DNA of 64,000 nucleotides, from contig NZ_CP011272.1 in assembly GCF_001610875.1 (NCBI RefSeq), positions 2,895,988-2,959,987 of the forward strand. Direction: 5' to 3'. This DNA is from Pirellula sp. SH-Sr6A (lineage in GTDB: Bacteria > Planctomycetota > Planctomycetia > Pirellulales > Pirellulaceae). The notes under the pieces are model-generated. The model ran no database searches and was not told the origin of the DNA. It was given only the letters and a program-made list of their open reading frames with translations. This document shows positions 40,501 through 48,567 of this stretch, in pieces (the first letter of the stretch is position 1; the number at the start of each line of letters is the position of its first letter). The position numbers were made by a program, and so were the translations under genes.

Positions 40501-43500
40501 AGTGGCTTGGCCTTCTCCAATTTGGATTACAACCTTTGGCACGTCAGCAACAACCGGTCCAACGATGCAGGTCACGGACTCAATGCACCAACCGACCGCA
40601 GCGATATCGCTTCGAACGGTGGACAGAGCTGGTACTTCGGTTTCGAGAACCGGTTCGCCAACAACAATGTCACGTTCAATAACTTCAATGATCCCTTAAC
40701 CCAGCCTCGGGCGCTCGGCACACCACTTGCCAACACCTACAACTTCCCGGGTGGTGCCGCTGGGGTACTTGAAAGCCAGGCCTTCTCGCTGACCGGTATC
40801 GCGTCGGGAGACAAGCCGACGTTGTACTTCAATTACTTCCTCAGTACCGAGGATGCAACATCTGCTCTGGCCAACCCGATGCGCGATTCCTTCCGCGTCT
40901 ACGCCGCAGGGGATGATGGTCAGTGGCGACTAATGGTGACCAACAACGACAATACGTTGGAAAGTCCTATCGAACGAGCCATCGACAACAATTTGGCAGC
41001 GGGGGCCGTGGCTCCTGCCGTAGCATGGCGACAAGCTCGGGTGGATCTGAGTTCGTTGGCGGGCAACAAAGACGTTCGCCTCCGCTTTGAGTTCAGCACC
41101 GCGGGCGGCATGGGCTATGGCTTCTCCGGTGGCCGAGACTTTGAAATGCGTGTGGTAGCAGGTCGAGAGCTATCGGACGGTCAAACGTTCAACATCGGTG
41201 GACGTCAATTCGAAATCGAGATGGGTTCCCGTCTCGTGGTGCCTAGCGGATCGGGTATTCGCAACCTCGAGACCTTCAGTGTTCTCGGAACGACGTTCAC
41301 GTTCTGGGATGGCACGGGAACAGCTCCAGCAGGGGAAGTGATCAACTACACGGCGATCGACACCCCCAATGAGCTCGCTGTCAAGATTCACGATGCGTTG
41401 CGTGCAGCGACCTACACGAAGCCCGTCAACAACGTAAACTTCGCGGATCCAGCGGGTGGATCGGACACCTTGATTCGAGCCCTTTCGGTAGGCGTGAACG
41501 GTGGTCTGCAGCAAGTCCGTGGCATCGGAGCGATCGGTGACAACGCCAACTTGGACCCAGCTTTCGATCGAGATATCGATTTGGTCCGCATGACGTTGGA
41601 AGCGGGCACGCAAGTGGTTGTAACCGCGAGCGCGACCACGTTGGGCTCACCGCTCGATCCTTACGTTCGGATTTTCGATAGCCTCGGCCAACAGCTTGCA
41701 TTCAACAATGACTTTGCTGGGACTCGCGATTCACGAATCGTCTTCACTGTTCCGCAAAACGGTGTTTACTTCATCGGCGTATCGGGTTCTGCGAACACGA
41801 ACTACAACCCGAATGTATCGGGAAGCGGAACCAACGGCGGTTCACAGGGTCAGTACGAATTGGTGATCGATGTCACACCGCGTCAGAACATCACCGTTCT
41901 CGACAACCGCGTGCAGCTCGACGGAGTTCGCGACGTCGTTCTCGCGCCGAATTCGACTCTCTCTCTGCTGGGTGGAAACGGCTTGATCGATGGCACGGCT
42001 GTTCCAGTTTACATCTCGCAAAACATGACGGCCGAGCAAGTCGCGACGGAAGTCAAGCGTGCGATGGAAGAGGCATTGGTCGGCGTCGATGGATTCGACA
42101 CCTTTGCTCAGCGGGGCGTGTTCCTCGACATGACCGGCGTACAGATCAGTTCGCCGGGCCCCTTCACCCTCACCTCGGCTCGCCCCGAGGATGCGTTGTC
42201 CGAGTGGGGCACCAATAACTTTGGTCCTAACAACAACCCATTCAATCGGCCTGCTTTCCGGGCACAAAACAACGCGTTCGAAGGCGTTTACTTGGATGAC
42301 TTCATCATCGGAGTCGCGGAGCGTGGAGAGCAAGTGACCGGAACCCGATCGGACACAAGCTTTGTGACGGTCGGAAATAACACGGGACCGCAGGGGGGAA
42401 CCTACCAATTGGAGATTCGCGGCGGCACCGATTACGGCAGCCCGCGGACGGTTACCAACCCGCGAAGCAATGTGGAACTCGATCTTGTTCGATCGTTTGC
42501 CCCCAATGCTCCGCAGTCGGCTTCGCAATCGATCACGTTCAACGCGGCCAGCAGCATTGCGGATGGACAGACCATCCGATTGAGCGATGGTGTCAATGCG
42601 TTGGTGCTCGAGTTCGATGACGAATCTCTCCCGGCGACCTCCTCCGCTCGAGGCGTTGTACCTGGAAACATTCGGGTTCCGTACAATCCGTTAACCGGAG
42701 AATCCGCTCAAGTGATTGCGTCCCGCATTCGAGACTTGATCAATTCTCCCTTGGTACAGAGTGTTCTGAAGATTGGTGCGATTTCTGCGGACGGTGCAAC
42801 CACCGGCATTAACTCCGATACGATCTTCTTGGTCGGGACCATCGATGCGACCGTACCGGTCAATATCGGACTGTATCGCTCGACGACCTTCCAAGGGGAC
42901 CGCAACACTCCGCGAGAGCAAGGTCAGATTGTGATCGAGAACTCGCGAGTTTCCTTCTCGAACGGCTTTGGTATTACCTTGGAAGCGGGCGATCGCGATC
43001 CGAATTCCAATGCTCCTAACCCGGGATCGGTTCGCAATACCATTACCCTCAACAACGCGCGGCTCGCCCCGGGCGCGGTGATCGTGAACAACGAATTGGT
43101 CGGTAACTTCGGTGGCGGTATTCGAATCGAAGGGGATTCGGTGCAAGGAAATGTTCCGGCTGCATCTGTTCCGTTTGCACGAATTGTCAACAACACGATC
43201 CTCGGAGGAACGGTAACACCGGTCTCCACACCCGCTCCATCGATTATTGCAGACGATTTCTACTCGCTCGGTAGCGTCTCGTTTGCTGATGCCGTGGTGA
43301 GCTACAACCCGACCGCTGGTGGAGGCCCGGTTCCGATCGCTGGCTTGCAAACCCCAGCCGCAGCGTTGGGATTGCCCGACTACTCGGGAATCGGTGAACC
43401 GGTAGCAGGTCAAGGCGTTGTATCGCTCGGTCGCGGAGGGTCCATCGTACTGCAGTTCACCAACAACATTCTCACTGGCTCGAACGACGCTCGCCCCGAT

Positions 43501-46500
43501 TTGGTGGTATACGAAGTCGGTCAATCCGAGAATGTACGAGTGGAAGTAAGTTCGGATGGAGTTACGTACCGAAGCGTCGGTGTCGCATCGTTCAATAATC
43601 GCTACATCGACTTGGACGCATTCGGCTACAACAGCCTGAGCCAACTCCAGTTCGTTCGACTCACCGATGAGCTGAACCAAGGTTCCCTCAGTGGCGATTC
43701 GGTCGGTGCCGACATCGATGCAGTGGGAGCCCTTTCCAGCCGACCCGGGTTGCTTTACCAAGCGAGCGGGGTTGGAATTTCGATCGGTCCCAATGCAAGC
43801 CCCACCTTGCTGAACAACATCGTGGTCAATCACTCGACCGGCATCGCGGTCGACCCGACCAGCAACAGCACAGTGGTCGGTGGAACTCTGTATCAGAACA
43901 ATTCCCAGAACTCGACGGGCGTCGCCAACAACGGTCAGTTCCCAATCGTAGTCAATCCGACTGTTCCATTGTTCAGCAATGCAGCCACCGGCAATCTCTA
44001 TCCGGTTCCTGGATCGCTAGCGATCGATGCCTCGATCGATTCACTGGCAGATCGGGCGGCATTGTTGTCGGTCAAACAACCGCTGGGATTGCTCCCATCG
44101 CCTATCATCACCCCTGCAACCGATATCACCGGTCAACTCCGAGTCGATGATCCAAACGTCGTAGCCCCTCCAGGGCTTGGCGAGTCGGTCTTCAAGGATC
44201 GCGGTGCATCCGATCGTTCCGATTTCTCCGGACCCATCGCGATCGCCATCAATCCAGTCGACAACGATGCGCTGGGAACCGATCGCAATTCATCGGTTGG
44301 AACCGTGGAGGTTGTTGGGCAATCCTTCTCGTACTTCGATATCCAACTGGTCGACACCTCTTTGATCAGCAATACCTCCCAAGGCACCGGTATCGATCGA
44401 TCGACGGTCTCGTCGAGTTCGATTCTCGTGTACAAGAACGGCGAGATTCTGATCGAAGGCTTGGACTATCGCTTCGGTTACGACACGATGAGCAACATCA
44501 TCCGCTTGACCCCGTTGGCGGGCCTGTGGGAGAGCGAATCGGTCTATCAGATTCGGTTTATCAATACCAACGAATCGATGATTCAGTTGGCGGAGCCAAA
44601 TGCGACGGTAGACGGTGCCACGTACACGATTCTCGATAATCGCAACGTTAGCACTTACTTCGAACTCGACACGGGTATTCGATTGACCGTTCCTCAGACC
44701 GGGAACGGGATCACGCACACCGTGGCGGACGGAACCACCTTCCGCATCGACGACGGATTCCGCCTGGTTACCTTTGAATTCGATAACGATTCGGTAGTCA
44801 CCCCTGGCAATGTCGCTGTCTCGTTCGACACGCAAGATTCGCCTACCATCGTGGCAGAGAAGATGGTGTCCGCAGTCCGCGGCACACTCCTCAACCTGAC
44901 GATCCAGTCGATCGGAAACGGCCAGCTTCAGATTCTCGGAAGCAATCTGATCCACGTGCAATCGGACACCAGTCGATTGACGCAATCGGGTGCGACGGGA
45001 GTTCTGCCAACCTATGGATTCCGAGTACCTAGCCAAAATGGACAGCCAACCGGGTTCTCCGATGGTCAGACATTCTCGGTACAACGAGGCAGCACGATCC
45101 TGACCTTCGAATTCGATTCGAACGGTATCCTTAGCAACCCAACCAATGTCGCCGTGCCTCTCGCGGGAACGGTCGATGGAATCTCCGCTTCGGTTGTTGC
45201 AGCTCTCAATGGAGCCGGTCTCGGATTGACCGCCACCTTCACGCCGGGCGGATACATTGCGGTCGGCGATCAAGCGGATTTGCGATTGCTCTCCTCCAAC
45301 GGAGGATTGCAAGTGGTCGGTGCTCCTGGACGATCCGGGAACATCCCTGTCGTGATCGATTTGCTCACGGTGCAGTCAGCCAGCCAAATCGCTAGCTTGC
45401 TCATCCAAGCCATCGAGGCTAGCAACTTGCCGGGTATTGAAGTGACGGCGCTCAACAACCGTGTGTTTGTCGAAGGTGCGTTAGGGGTCGCAGGACTCAA
45501 TATCGAATCCGTATCGGGGATCCGCGATGTCGCTGGAAACCCGATGCGAGCGACCGAGCCAGACGGTTCGACGGTCACCACAATCTTCCTCGGCGAAGGA
45601 CTGGATTACGGCGATGCTCCCGATCCGATCTATGCAACCAAGAAGATCAATAATGGTCCTCGGCACACGGTCGTCGAAGGCTTCTCGCTCGGTGCGAACT
45701 TGTCGGCCGACGCCGATGCTCGCCCCGATGACTTGGACGATGGTGTCACGCTCGTGTCCGCCACAGCGGCTTACTCGGGTTCGATCATCGTCAACGTGCA
45801 AGGCATCACGACGTCGCGAGTCGGATATGTCAATGCTTGGATCGATTACAACGGCAATGGTACATTTGAGCCTTCCGAGAAACTCCCGACCGGTGGTCGA
45901 TTCTCGAACGGCAACAACACGGTGACGTTTAACGTGCCCAACACGGCCGTAACCAACCGTGATGTAGCGATGCGAGTTCGATTTAGTTCGACCGAGACCC
46001 TCGAGCCGGTCGGCCCTGCACCAGATGGTGAAGTCGAAGATTACATGATTCGAATCGGTAGTAACCCCTACCAAAATCCAACGAATGCTCTGGACGTGAA
46101 CGCGGACGGCTTCGTATCGGCAATCGACGTCCTGAACATCGTCAACTTCATCAACAACACCGGCGGGGGTCGGCTGCCACCAGGAACCCCAGTTCCTCCT
46201 TACTTGGACGTGAACGGCGATGGATTTGCAAGTCCGATCGATGTGCTAGCGGTGATCAACTACATCAACTCCCAGTCCGCTGGGGGTGAAGGTGAAGGTT
46301 TTTCGGCTCGTGTCAACGACATGTGGGTCGCGGCAACCGCCATGCCGACCTTGGCGACAGGTCGTTCGGACAGCGTTGCGGAAGCCCCCATCGTTACCGG
46401 CGACTTCGAAGCGACCGGACTCGATGACTACCTCGCGTTGCTGCCTTCCGAAGTCGGTCCGCAACTCGCGCTGGACAGCTTTGACTGGTCCTCGGTTGCA

Positions 46501-46575
46501 CCAAGCGTCTCGGATGAAGAATCCGAAGATAGTTTTGGGCTGCTCCTCGGTGAGGTGCTCGACGAGTTGGTTTAA
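31531..46575 (+). CDS. Giant modular exported protein with PPC, beta-helix, GEVED and dockerin domains
   Basis: About 5014 residues. A basic N-terminus carries the LEPR-XLL-like motif SLLESLESRQLM (32-43), with no ordinary signal peptide. Four PPC-like beta domains begin near residues 770 (DIDLYRF), 2071 (DVDVYSF), 2301 (DIDWYSF) and 3349. A right-handed beta-helix type region starts at VDKAAVTGGNG (943) and runs to about 1620. Propeller-like segments follow the third PPC domain. A module with DGQTF and FEFD recurs between about 2680 and 4560. A GEVED domain begins DYGDAPD (4692), and a type I dockerin-like pair of calcium loops (LDVNADGF and LDVNGDGF) lies at about 4849-4917. The acidic tail ends DELV. 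Probably a surface or secreted adhesin or degradative scaffold. No catalytic domain was found. Confidence 0.93.
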   Translation: MTTVGTGSGSFSSNHPRKDRSKKRKQHLVRRSLLESLESRQLMAVGPQLIGVQPNEGELISLTSGNTGATVLSSSPREIVLRFDDSSGIDPATLSGIQVKRAGTDGILSSAYLSTDLGTNGRVVLDFSASLPGQQGNGLELVFTQTQRSSGIGGKPASWPVLSVTGNRINIQVNTQPGFKTTASDLIRAMTEDATVASKVLVKRLRGSEFEIISDFVPAGQVLTLDGADAARVSSNLNSGSNTLQVEFLSVLPSSSGGGTQVQVVSRDFGGEAAPVVTVSGNVVRVEVNSNFRFSTTVSELINAINSSSDASQLVRARLVSGSPSTRIGGNSTTYSPLTLVGGDDVAIQPSFIGFGETDREIVIRFAESLPDDFYLIDILGSGPFALRSTNGLPFNGGVSRSVRFDLDLGPTVQSVVPQPVVRNSNGSLSQLRNVVHVYFNNDDLNPTEAVKPEYYQLVYTNNTVSGADDFVYLPVAVNYDAILNRSTLTFERNLDALVHPTTGAVLPITALRLRIGNNEVPAAGGVVQVNPATDPGSRFDSATDLGGGWAAGGGSKAVIVDSEIRNTNPFPLDFPGANNEAGNRDNRYQQHVTRIDQNGIAVIPYNFASALGTANSSVQLNAITEPQKDLVRQIFSLYEKYLGVRFVESDSLGFTVAVGDMLAINPLTALTPIEANAAGGLTYAAGPLASNPAISAVVIDIQDFNTADDTLFGTELFRSFMRGIGVLLGLGNADELPQSTVQNNSPLNPAVAEGVFPGTHDIVHGQNILRPEGKDIDLYRFTLPSQGGQINLEIAAERQSDSSLLDASIRLYRNEGTSAAPRWVEIAANEDYFSKDPRISLDFVRGGEYIVGVSAKGNTSYDPSIEDSGLGGKSEGKYQLRIDYRPPAPASLVDANGAATPLDGDGDGRPGGVFNYWFVPTRPDRATSTPGVPDLSAYTIWVDKAAVTGGNGTLAAPYNTIAAALANADAMSRAFPNGERNVVVRILGNTQNRAYEIGFNRFGAALADGATFDVPKNVTVMIDAGAIIKVGRARISAGSSTVSVDRSGGALQLLGTPDTKVIVTSINDTVGIGVNPDRTPPAPTPGDWGGIDFRNRIDGSDETRADRERNGLFLNTVVHSDIRFGGGQVLVDGVSQVITPIHIVDSRPTVANNLITRSADAAMSATPNSFREDNFLDPRSQSTGFFVSDYDRVGPDIHGNRVVNNTLNGLFIRTRTGVAENPETITVSARFDDIDIPHVIGENLVIDGRPGGGILDVAAPPVSIVTLATAGAGSLAAGTYNYRLVYVDQAGNESLASVPTSSLTVAANGSIQLNNLPPISTDLPYVARRIYRSDATGGGTYSFVAQINAVSTSFVDNGTVTGAPLADLAVKVRSRLDGSLVVDGGTIIKAQGARIEIRNGGNLMAEGSPGLPVVITSVNDSRFGIGGTSDTTGSQSNLDPKPGDWGGIFVGHGSAASLDNVRLAYAGGTTRIEGGFASFNPIEVHQSDFRMANSRIEFSLDGTESATTTSRTGRGTNAPAAIFVRGAQPILVNNRIADNEGAAISIDVNSLNSDLINDPGRMTGGIGTKSDFVENQGPLVRGNRLSRNSINGMQVRGQTLTTQSVWDDTDMVHVVSATVTSDNLHTYGGLRLKSSANESLVVKFGGDSSLAGLNATGTPLDYSNRIGGSIQIVGQPNFPVVMTALADDSVGAGFGLDGRPNFDTDNNGTSGSSESIVRLPTGPEVDNGIRIDNDVNVNTPGFFSATPEVGGNISFTGTSGITAQGASQLFVNANVIFDFINYIDLGSNGGGFELANTTITQQPTLVSPDLVVSEGTFTGNNNAVVRWRIETRFDNGISKMLNTLILDSDQPLGDISFVNYLDEDIQSPSDDFLYVAGTPGQADFRAYTIDSAERIGFSHGGVYQTGTDLQNATYLGWAADQYRNLANSIETNGTTYSLAGNINTANLPPINDPLLGRVYGLSDVTTAFAWRVEPNATSARMTSFLELVPTAIERQATPGSWSGVSMQTYSNDRNVAVVTEKESARASAPSSNDQPTGAQYVGQLARQISGGDENARLGFEIQGSINKPSDVDVYSFTANGRTEVWFDIDRTTMGLDTVVELIAADGTILALSNDSYLEETQPGTNPLYSTLTGNSANPLRKSPLSQVATTAAGEARDDFSTNLKDAGFRVVLPGQENVASLYHVRVRSSNQFPGQPVGTPALSNPASVGQGRSRGSYQMQIRLGEAQEYPGSSVSHADIRYATNGITLSGVPRHSPLVGETAEVENANVNNNTFATAQYLGNILQTDRSTIAVAGSLTSNTDIDWYSFDIDYQQLVSPLAEYLSTIFDIDYADGIGRADMSMYLFNAGGNLIHVGEDSNILDDRATSLRSADNTDLGRGSTGTLDPYLGSVELPAGRYFLAVTSKTQVPTVIANRLNRNATADDSGVRVQPINGGQYIVEDRVDNRLGNAAQGPIVPQFLPESSRVEYMLGDVPMYLLQEISNGSSQLYLANPFTGELSNFVGTAAGDIRDVAIRPNGDIRGFRGAIGNVRNDASADYMLIDPGTGAAVANGNFGVTTRQLDANLQLADQNVGLTFQAVTFANISGFQEAGFVVANRAPGNGVPSTRNILYRFNPNTGAGDSTPAAVNAFNIVTAGNPDPPDIILGAGTSVTERGFIQTSNPAAVSTSVAVTEATQVRAANTTSLISDGDTITLRALPNTNIVFEFNAGPELTLQFDPINNPTRVLLDGDQFLIDGVTYRITTNPVPPVIPGVRSVFYQPTMNNEQFVASLRQVIAPGIQIGFDGTRVNFSGALTGSFGTLVSRGVARDLGSTGNVGSGRVAVNFLAEDTAATIAVRLVQAVNSAGFAGLSAVANGNVVQFVNANVIGTTGSSRAIGIPPGGDITGIAQIGNALYAVSNQGGLYRIPQSALEGNNPGNIATYVTSSFNLTGIQFTGLTAGPRNAGGGQYEDVLFGTDAAGNIYAFDTNGNFVNVFANGTSRVSTGISNLSGLAFSNLDYNLWHVSNNRSNDAGHGLNAPTDRSDIASNGGQSWYFGFENRFANNNVTFNNFNDPLTQPRALGTPLANTYNFPGGAAGVLESQAFSLTGIASGDKPTLYFNYFLSTEDATSALANPMRDSFRVYAAGDDGQWRLMVTNNDNTLESPIERAIDNNLAAGAVAPAVAWRQARVDLSSLAGNKDVRLRFEFSTAGGMGYGFSGGRDFEMRVVAGRELSDGQTFNIGGRQFEIEMGSRLVVPSGSGIRNLETFSVLGTTFTFWDGTGTAPAGEVINYTAIDTPNELAVKIHDALRAATYTKPVNNVNFADPAGGSDTLIRALSVGVNGGLQQVRGIGAIGDNANLDPAFDRDIDLVRMTLEAGTQVVVTASATTLGSPLDPYVRIFDSLGQQLAFNNDFAGTRDSRIVFTVPQNGVYFIGVSGSANTNYNPNVSGSGTNGGSQGQYELVIDVTPRQNITVLDNRVQLDGVRDVVLAPNSTLSLLGGNGLIDGTAVPVYISQNMTAEQVATEVKRAMEEALVGVDGFDTFAQRGVFLDMTGVQISSPGPFTLTSARPEDALSEWGTNNFGPNNNPFNRPAFRAQNNAFEGVYLDDFIIGVAERGEQVTGTRSDTSFVTVGNNTGPQGGTYQLEIRGGTDYGSPRTVTNPRSNVELDLVRSFAPNAPQSASQSITFNAASSIADGQTIRLSDGVNALVLEFDDESLPATSSARGVVPGNIRVPYNPLTGESAQVIASRIRDLINSPLVQSVLKIGAISADGATTGINSDTIFLVGTIDATVPVNIGLYRSTTFQGDRNTPREQGQIVIENSRVSFSNGFGITLEAGDRDPNSNAPNPGSVRNTITLNNARLAPGAVIVNNELVGNFGGGIRIEGDSVQGNVPAASVPFARIVNNTILGGTVTPVSTPAPSIIADDFYSLGSVSFADAVVSYNPTAGGGPVPIAGLQTPAAALGLPDYSGIGEPVAGQGVVSLGRGGSIVLQFTNNILTGSNDARPDLVVYEVGQSENVRVEVSSDGVTYRSVGVASFNNRYIDLDAFGYNSLSQLQFVRLTDELNQGSLSGDSVGADIDAVGALSSRPGLLYQASGVGISIGPNASPTLLNNIVVNHSTGIAVDPTSNSTVVGGTLYQNNSQNSTGVANNGQFPIVVNPTVPLFSNAATGNLYPVPGSLAIDASIDSLADRAALLSVKQPLGLLPSPIITPATDITGQLRVDDPNVVAPPGLGESVFKDRGASDRSDFSGPIAIAINPVDNDALGTDRNSSVGTVEVVGQSFSYFDIQLVDTSLISNTSQGTGIDRSTVSSSSILVYKNGEILIEGLDYRFGYDTMSNIIRLTPLAGLWESESVYQIRFINTNESMIQLAEPNATVDGATYTILDNRNVSTYFELDTGIRLTVPQTGNGITHTVADGTTFRIDDGFRLVTFEFDNDSVVTPGNVAVSFDTQDSPTIVAEKMVSAVRGTLLNLTIQSIGNGQLQILGSNLIHVQSDTSRLTQSGATGVLPTYGFRVPSQNGQPTGFSDGQTFSVQRGSTILTFEFDSNGILSNPTNVAVPLAGTVDGISASVVAALNGAGLGLTATFTPGGYIAVGDQADLRLLSSNGGLQVVGAPGRSGNIPVVIDLLTVQSASQIASLLIQAIEASNLPGIEVTALNNRVFVEGALGVAGLNIESVSGIRDVAGNPMRATEPDGSTVTTIFLGEGLDYGDAPDPIYATKKINNGPRHTVVEGFSLGANLSADADARPDDLDDGVTLVSATAAYSGSIIVNVQGITTSRVGYVNAWIDYNGNGTFEPSEKLPTGGRFSNGNNTVTFNVPNTAVTNRDVAMRVRFSSTETLEPVGPAPDGEVEDYMIRIGSNPYQNPTNALDVNADGFVSAIDVLNIVNFINNTGGGRLPPGTPVPPYLDVNGDGFASPIDVLAVINYINSQSAGGEGEGFSARVNDMWVAATAMPTLATGRSDSVAEAPIVTGDFEATGLDDYLALLPSEVGPQLALDSFDWSSVAPSVSDEESEDSFGLLLGEVLDELV
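32010..32490 (+). repeat. N-terminal paired module in the giant protein
   Basis: Two consecutive stretches share a pattern: a strand V-x-G-N-x-hydrophobic-V-N, then F-x-T-T-x-S-x-L-I, a helix, and a short strand. The first contains VTGNRINIQVN, the second VSGNVVRVEVN. The module resembles the beta-helix-beta part of the later DGQTF repeats. Confidence 0.55.
39586..45230 (+). repeat. Recurring DGQTF-FEFD module in the giant protein
   Basis: At least five copies start near 39586, 41170, 42556, 44722 and 45055. Each has a D-G-x-T-F/I-x-hydrophobic segment, then a T-F-E-F-D-like strand, a loop often ending G-N-V-A-V or similar, and an amphipathic helix ending A-I or A-L. Length between copies varies, so they are diverged and separated by other domains. 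I do not know a named family that matches. Confidence 0.6.
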
Positions 46576-46583
46576 AGGTCCCG

Positions 46584-46601
46584 AGCTAGTGGGAACTAGC
46601 T
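46584..46601. terminator. Small hairpin between two convergent genes
   Basis: AGCTAGT and ACTAGCT are perfect inverted repeats with a GGGA loop, in the 30-bp gap between the giant gene stop and the Nif3-like gene stop. No T-run follows on either strand. It may reduce read-through in both directions but is a weak terminator candidate. Confidence 0.35.
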
Positions 46602-46605
46602 TGAG

Positions 46606-47388
46606 CTAAAATGTGGAGCGTTCCATCGCGGACGCTTGAACCAAAAGATCCGGAAAGCTCGCGGCGATCATCGTCGCGAGCTTTTTCATTGCAAAGGCTT
46701 CACTGGCGAAGTGCCCGATCAGCAAAAGAGCGATCCCGCTCGCTTCTGCCTCCAAGCATTGGTGGTAGGTTGCTTCTCCCGTTAGCAATGCCTCGCAGCC
46801 CTCGCTTTTCGCCGCAGCGATCAGACTCCCTCCGCCACCGCACATGATCCCCATCGAGCGAATGGAATGATTCGATTCGTGGGTGCATCTCCATTGCATT
46901 TCCGGTAGGTGCCGCGACAGGCGTTCGCGAATTTCCTCCATCGAAGCGGGCTCGGTGAAAGCACCTTTCCTGCCCGATCCTATCGGGGTCCCAGCGACCA
47001 TTCGACGAACCATCGGCTGCACCTGTGTCAGCTCCACCATATTGGCAAGCTGGGCGTTAATACCTTCGTCCGCATTATCCCATGCCGTATGGGGAGAATA
47101 GATCGCAATACGATTTCGAGCTGCGTCCAAGAGCAATCGACCGGTAGTGGTCGAGCTGGTGATGCGTTGTAGCGGCTTAAATGGAAGAGGATGGTGAGTG
47201 ACCAAGAGATCGATTCCCATTCCAACTGCCTCCTGCAACACCGAATCGGTGATCGTTAAACAGGTCATTACCTTGCCGACCTTGTCCTTCGGGTCGCCCA
47301 GAAGCAATCCGACATTATCCCAATCCTCGGCCGTACGAAGCGGGGCGATGCAGTCCAGGAAATCTAAAACTTCGTTCAGGTTGGTCAT
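46606..47388 (-). CDS. Nif3-like dinuclear metal centre protein
   Basis: A 260-residue protein of the Nif3/YqfO family (hexameric proteins with a dinuclear metal site, sometimes annotated GTP cyclohydrolase I type 2). Family landmarks are ITDSVLQEA, the metal motif THHPLPF near residue 65, YSPHTAWDNADEGIN near 97-111, and the C-terminal LIGHFASE, which supplies further ligands. No signal peptide is present. The start ATG overlaps the fmt stop as ATGA (47385-47388), so translation is coupled to methionyl-tRNA formyltransferase. Its exact reaction is unresolved in the family at large. Confidence 0.93.
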   Translation of the reverse strand: MTNLNEVLDFLDCIAPLRTAEDWDNVGLLLGDPKDKVGKVMTCLTITDSVLQEAVGMGIDLLVTHHPLPFKPLQRITSSTTTGRLLLDAARNRIAIYSPHTAWDNADEGINAQLANMVELTQVQPMVRRMVAGTPIGSGRKGAFTEPASMEEIRERLSRHLPEMQWRCTHESNHSIRSMGIMCGGGGSLIAAAKSEGCEALLTGEATYHQCLEAEASGIALLLIGHFASEAFAMKKLATMIAASFPDLLVQASAMERSTF

Positions 47389-48449
47389 CCGATGATCTCC
47401 ATTTGAGCCATGCGTTCCAGCAGCTTCGTCGCCGTTCCGACATAGGCGATGCGCATTCCATCTTGTTTGGCATAACCGCGGGCAAATTCAGCTGCAGCCA
47501 TGCTTTTCTTGCCAGCGGGCTGGACCTGCTCCAACGCCAGTAAGCCGTCGCCGACGACAACCGCCAACTTCACTTCGGACAAAGTAGGCGCATCGGTTTG
47601 CAGGCGTTGGAGCGAAGCCCCTACCAACACAGCCCCGACAGGTAGGTTCGACAGGGGGACGTCGAGGGGAATAGGTTTGGCTCGCTGAATCAACAGGCGG
47701 AGGGTGGAGCCATTGGAGCATTCCACATTGGCGAAGCAGCCTGGCCAAGGTTGCAACCCTCTCACTTGCCGATCGAGCAAACGGCAGGGGAAGCGAGGGT
47801 CGAGTTCTGCGTCTCCTTTAGCAAGCCTCGGTGCCTTGGTTGCAAGCGTCCGATCCTGGTGAACCCCGGGGGAAGGCGTTGCAGGATCCCAGTTGCGCAG
47901 CGTTGTGAGAGCCTGAAGCGTTGCCTCCACTCCGATTTGACTCAATCGGTTCTCCAGCTCTTGGGCGTTCTCTTCGGCGAGCAAGTCAGTTTGGGTCGCT
48001 GCGAGGATGGGACCGGCATCGAGTCCGGGGGTCATATGGATGACCGTCACCCCGGCGATGGAATCGCCACTGAGGATGGTCCATTGCACGGGGGCTGCTC
48101 CGCGGTGCCGAGGCAGGAGCGAACCGTGCAGATTGATACCACCCAGTCTCGCGGTGCTCAAAGCGTCTGAAGTTAGGATTTGCCCGTAATCGCAAACCAC
48201 ATAGACATCCGCCCGAAGGGATCGGAGCCAGTCGATCGTCATCGGGTCATTGATCGAGGTCGGCGTGTGAACCGACAGCTCGTGCGACTGGGCCCAAAGA
48301 CGAACCGGACTGGGAGGGGGCGCCTTCTTCGCGGAGAGAGCCTGGACCTCTGGGCGGCAGATCACAGCCGCAATCTCCAATTCGCTTTGACGGAGCGCTT
48401 CGAAACTGGGAACGGCAAATGGCCCTGTTCCCATCAGTACAATACGCAT
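47385..48449 (-). CDS. fmt: Methionyl-tRNA formyltransferase
   Basis: Transfers a formyl group from 10-formyl-THF to initiator Met-tRNA. The 354-residue product has the N-terminal catalytic domain with MGTGPFAVPSFEAL and the active-site block INLHGSLLPRHRGAAPVQW. GVTVIHMTPGLDAGPIL, which holds the conserved Asp, follows. The C-terminal domain is the usual tRNA-binding OB fold. The frame could begin at TTG 48455, but the ATG at 48449 has GAAGGA (48456-48461) six bases upstream. It shares an ATGA overlap with the Nif3-like gene downstream. Upstream it diverges from the M13 peptidase gene. Confidence 0.96.
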   Translation of the reverse strand: MRIVLMGTGPFAVPSFEALRQSELEIAAVICRPEVQALSAKKAPPPSPVRLWAQSHELSVHTPTSINDPMTIDWLRSLRADVYVVCDYGQILTSDALSTARLGGINLHGSLLPRHRGAAPVQWTILSGDSIAGVTVIHMTPGLDAGPILAATQTDLLAEENAQELENRLSQIGVEATLQALTTLRNWDPATPSPGVHQDRTLATKAPRLAKGDAELDPRFPCRLLDRQVRGLQPWPGCFANVECSNGSTLRLLIQRAKPIPLDVPLSNLPVGAVLVGASLQRLQTDAPTLSEVKLAVVVGDGLLALEQVQPAGKKSMAAAEFARGYAKQDGMRIAYVGTATKLLERMAQMEIIG

Positions 48450-48567
48450 GGGCAATCCTTCTCGTGACTTTCGAGTCGATGGTGGCTCGCAGCGATGCCA
48501 ACCAGCGATAGAATACGCGAGGTTCTAACATTTCAACAACATGATGTAACTAGGGAAGGTCGTCTCC

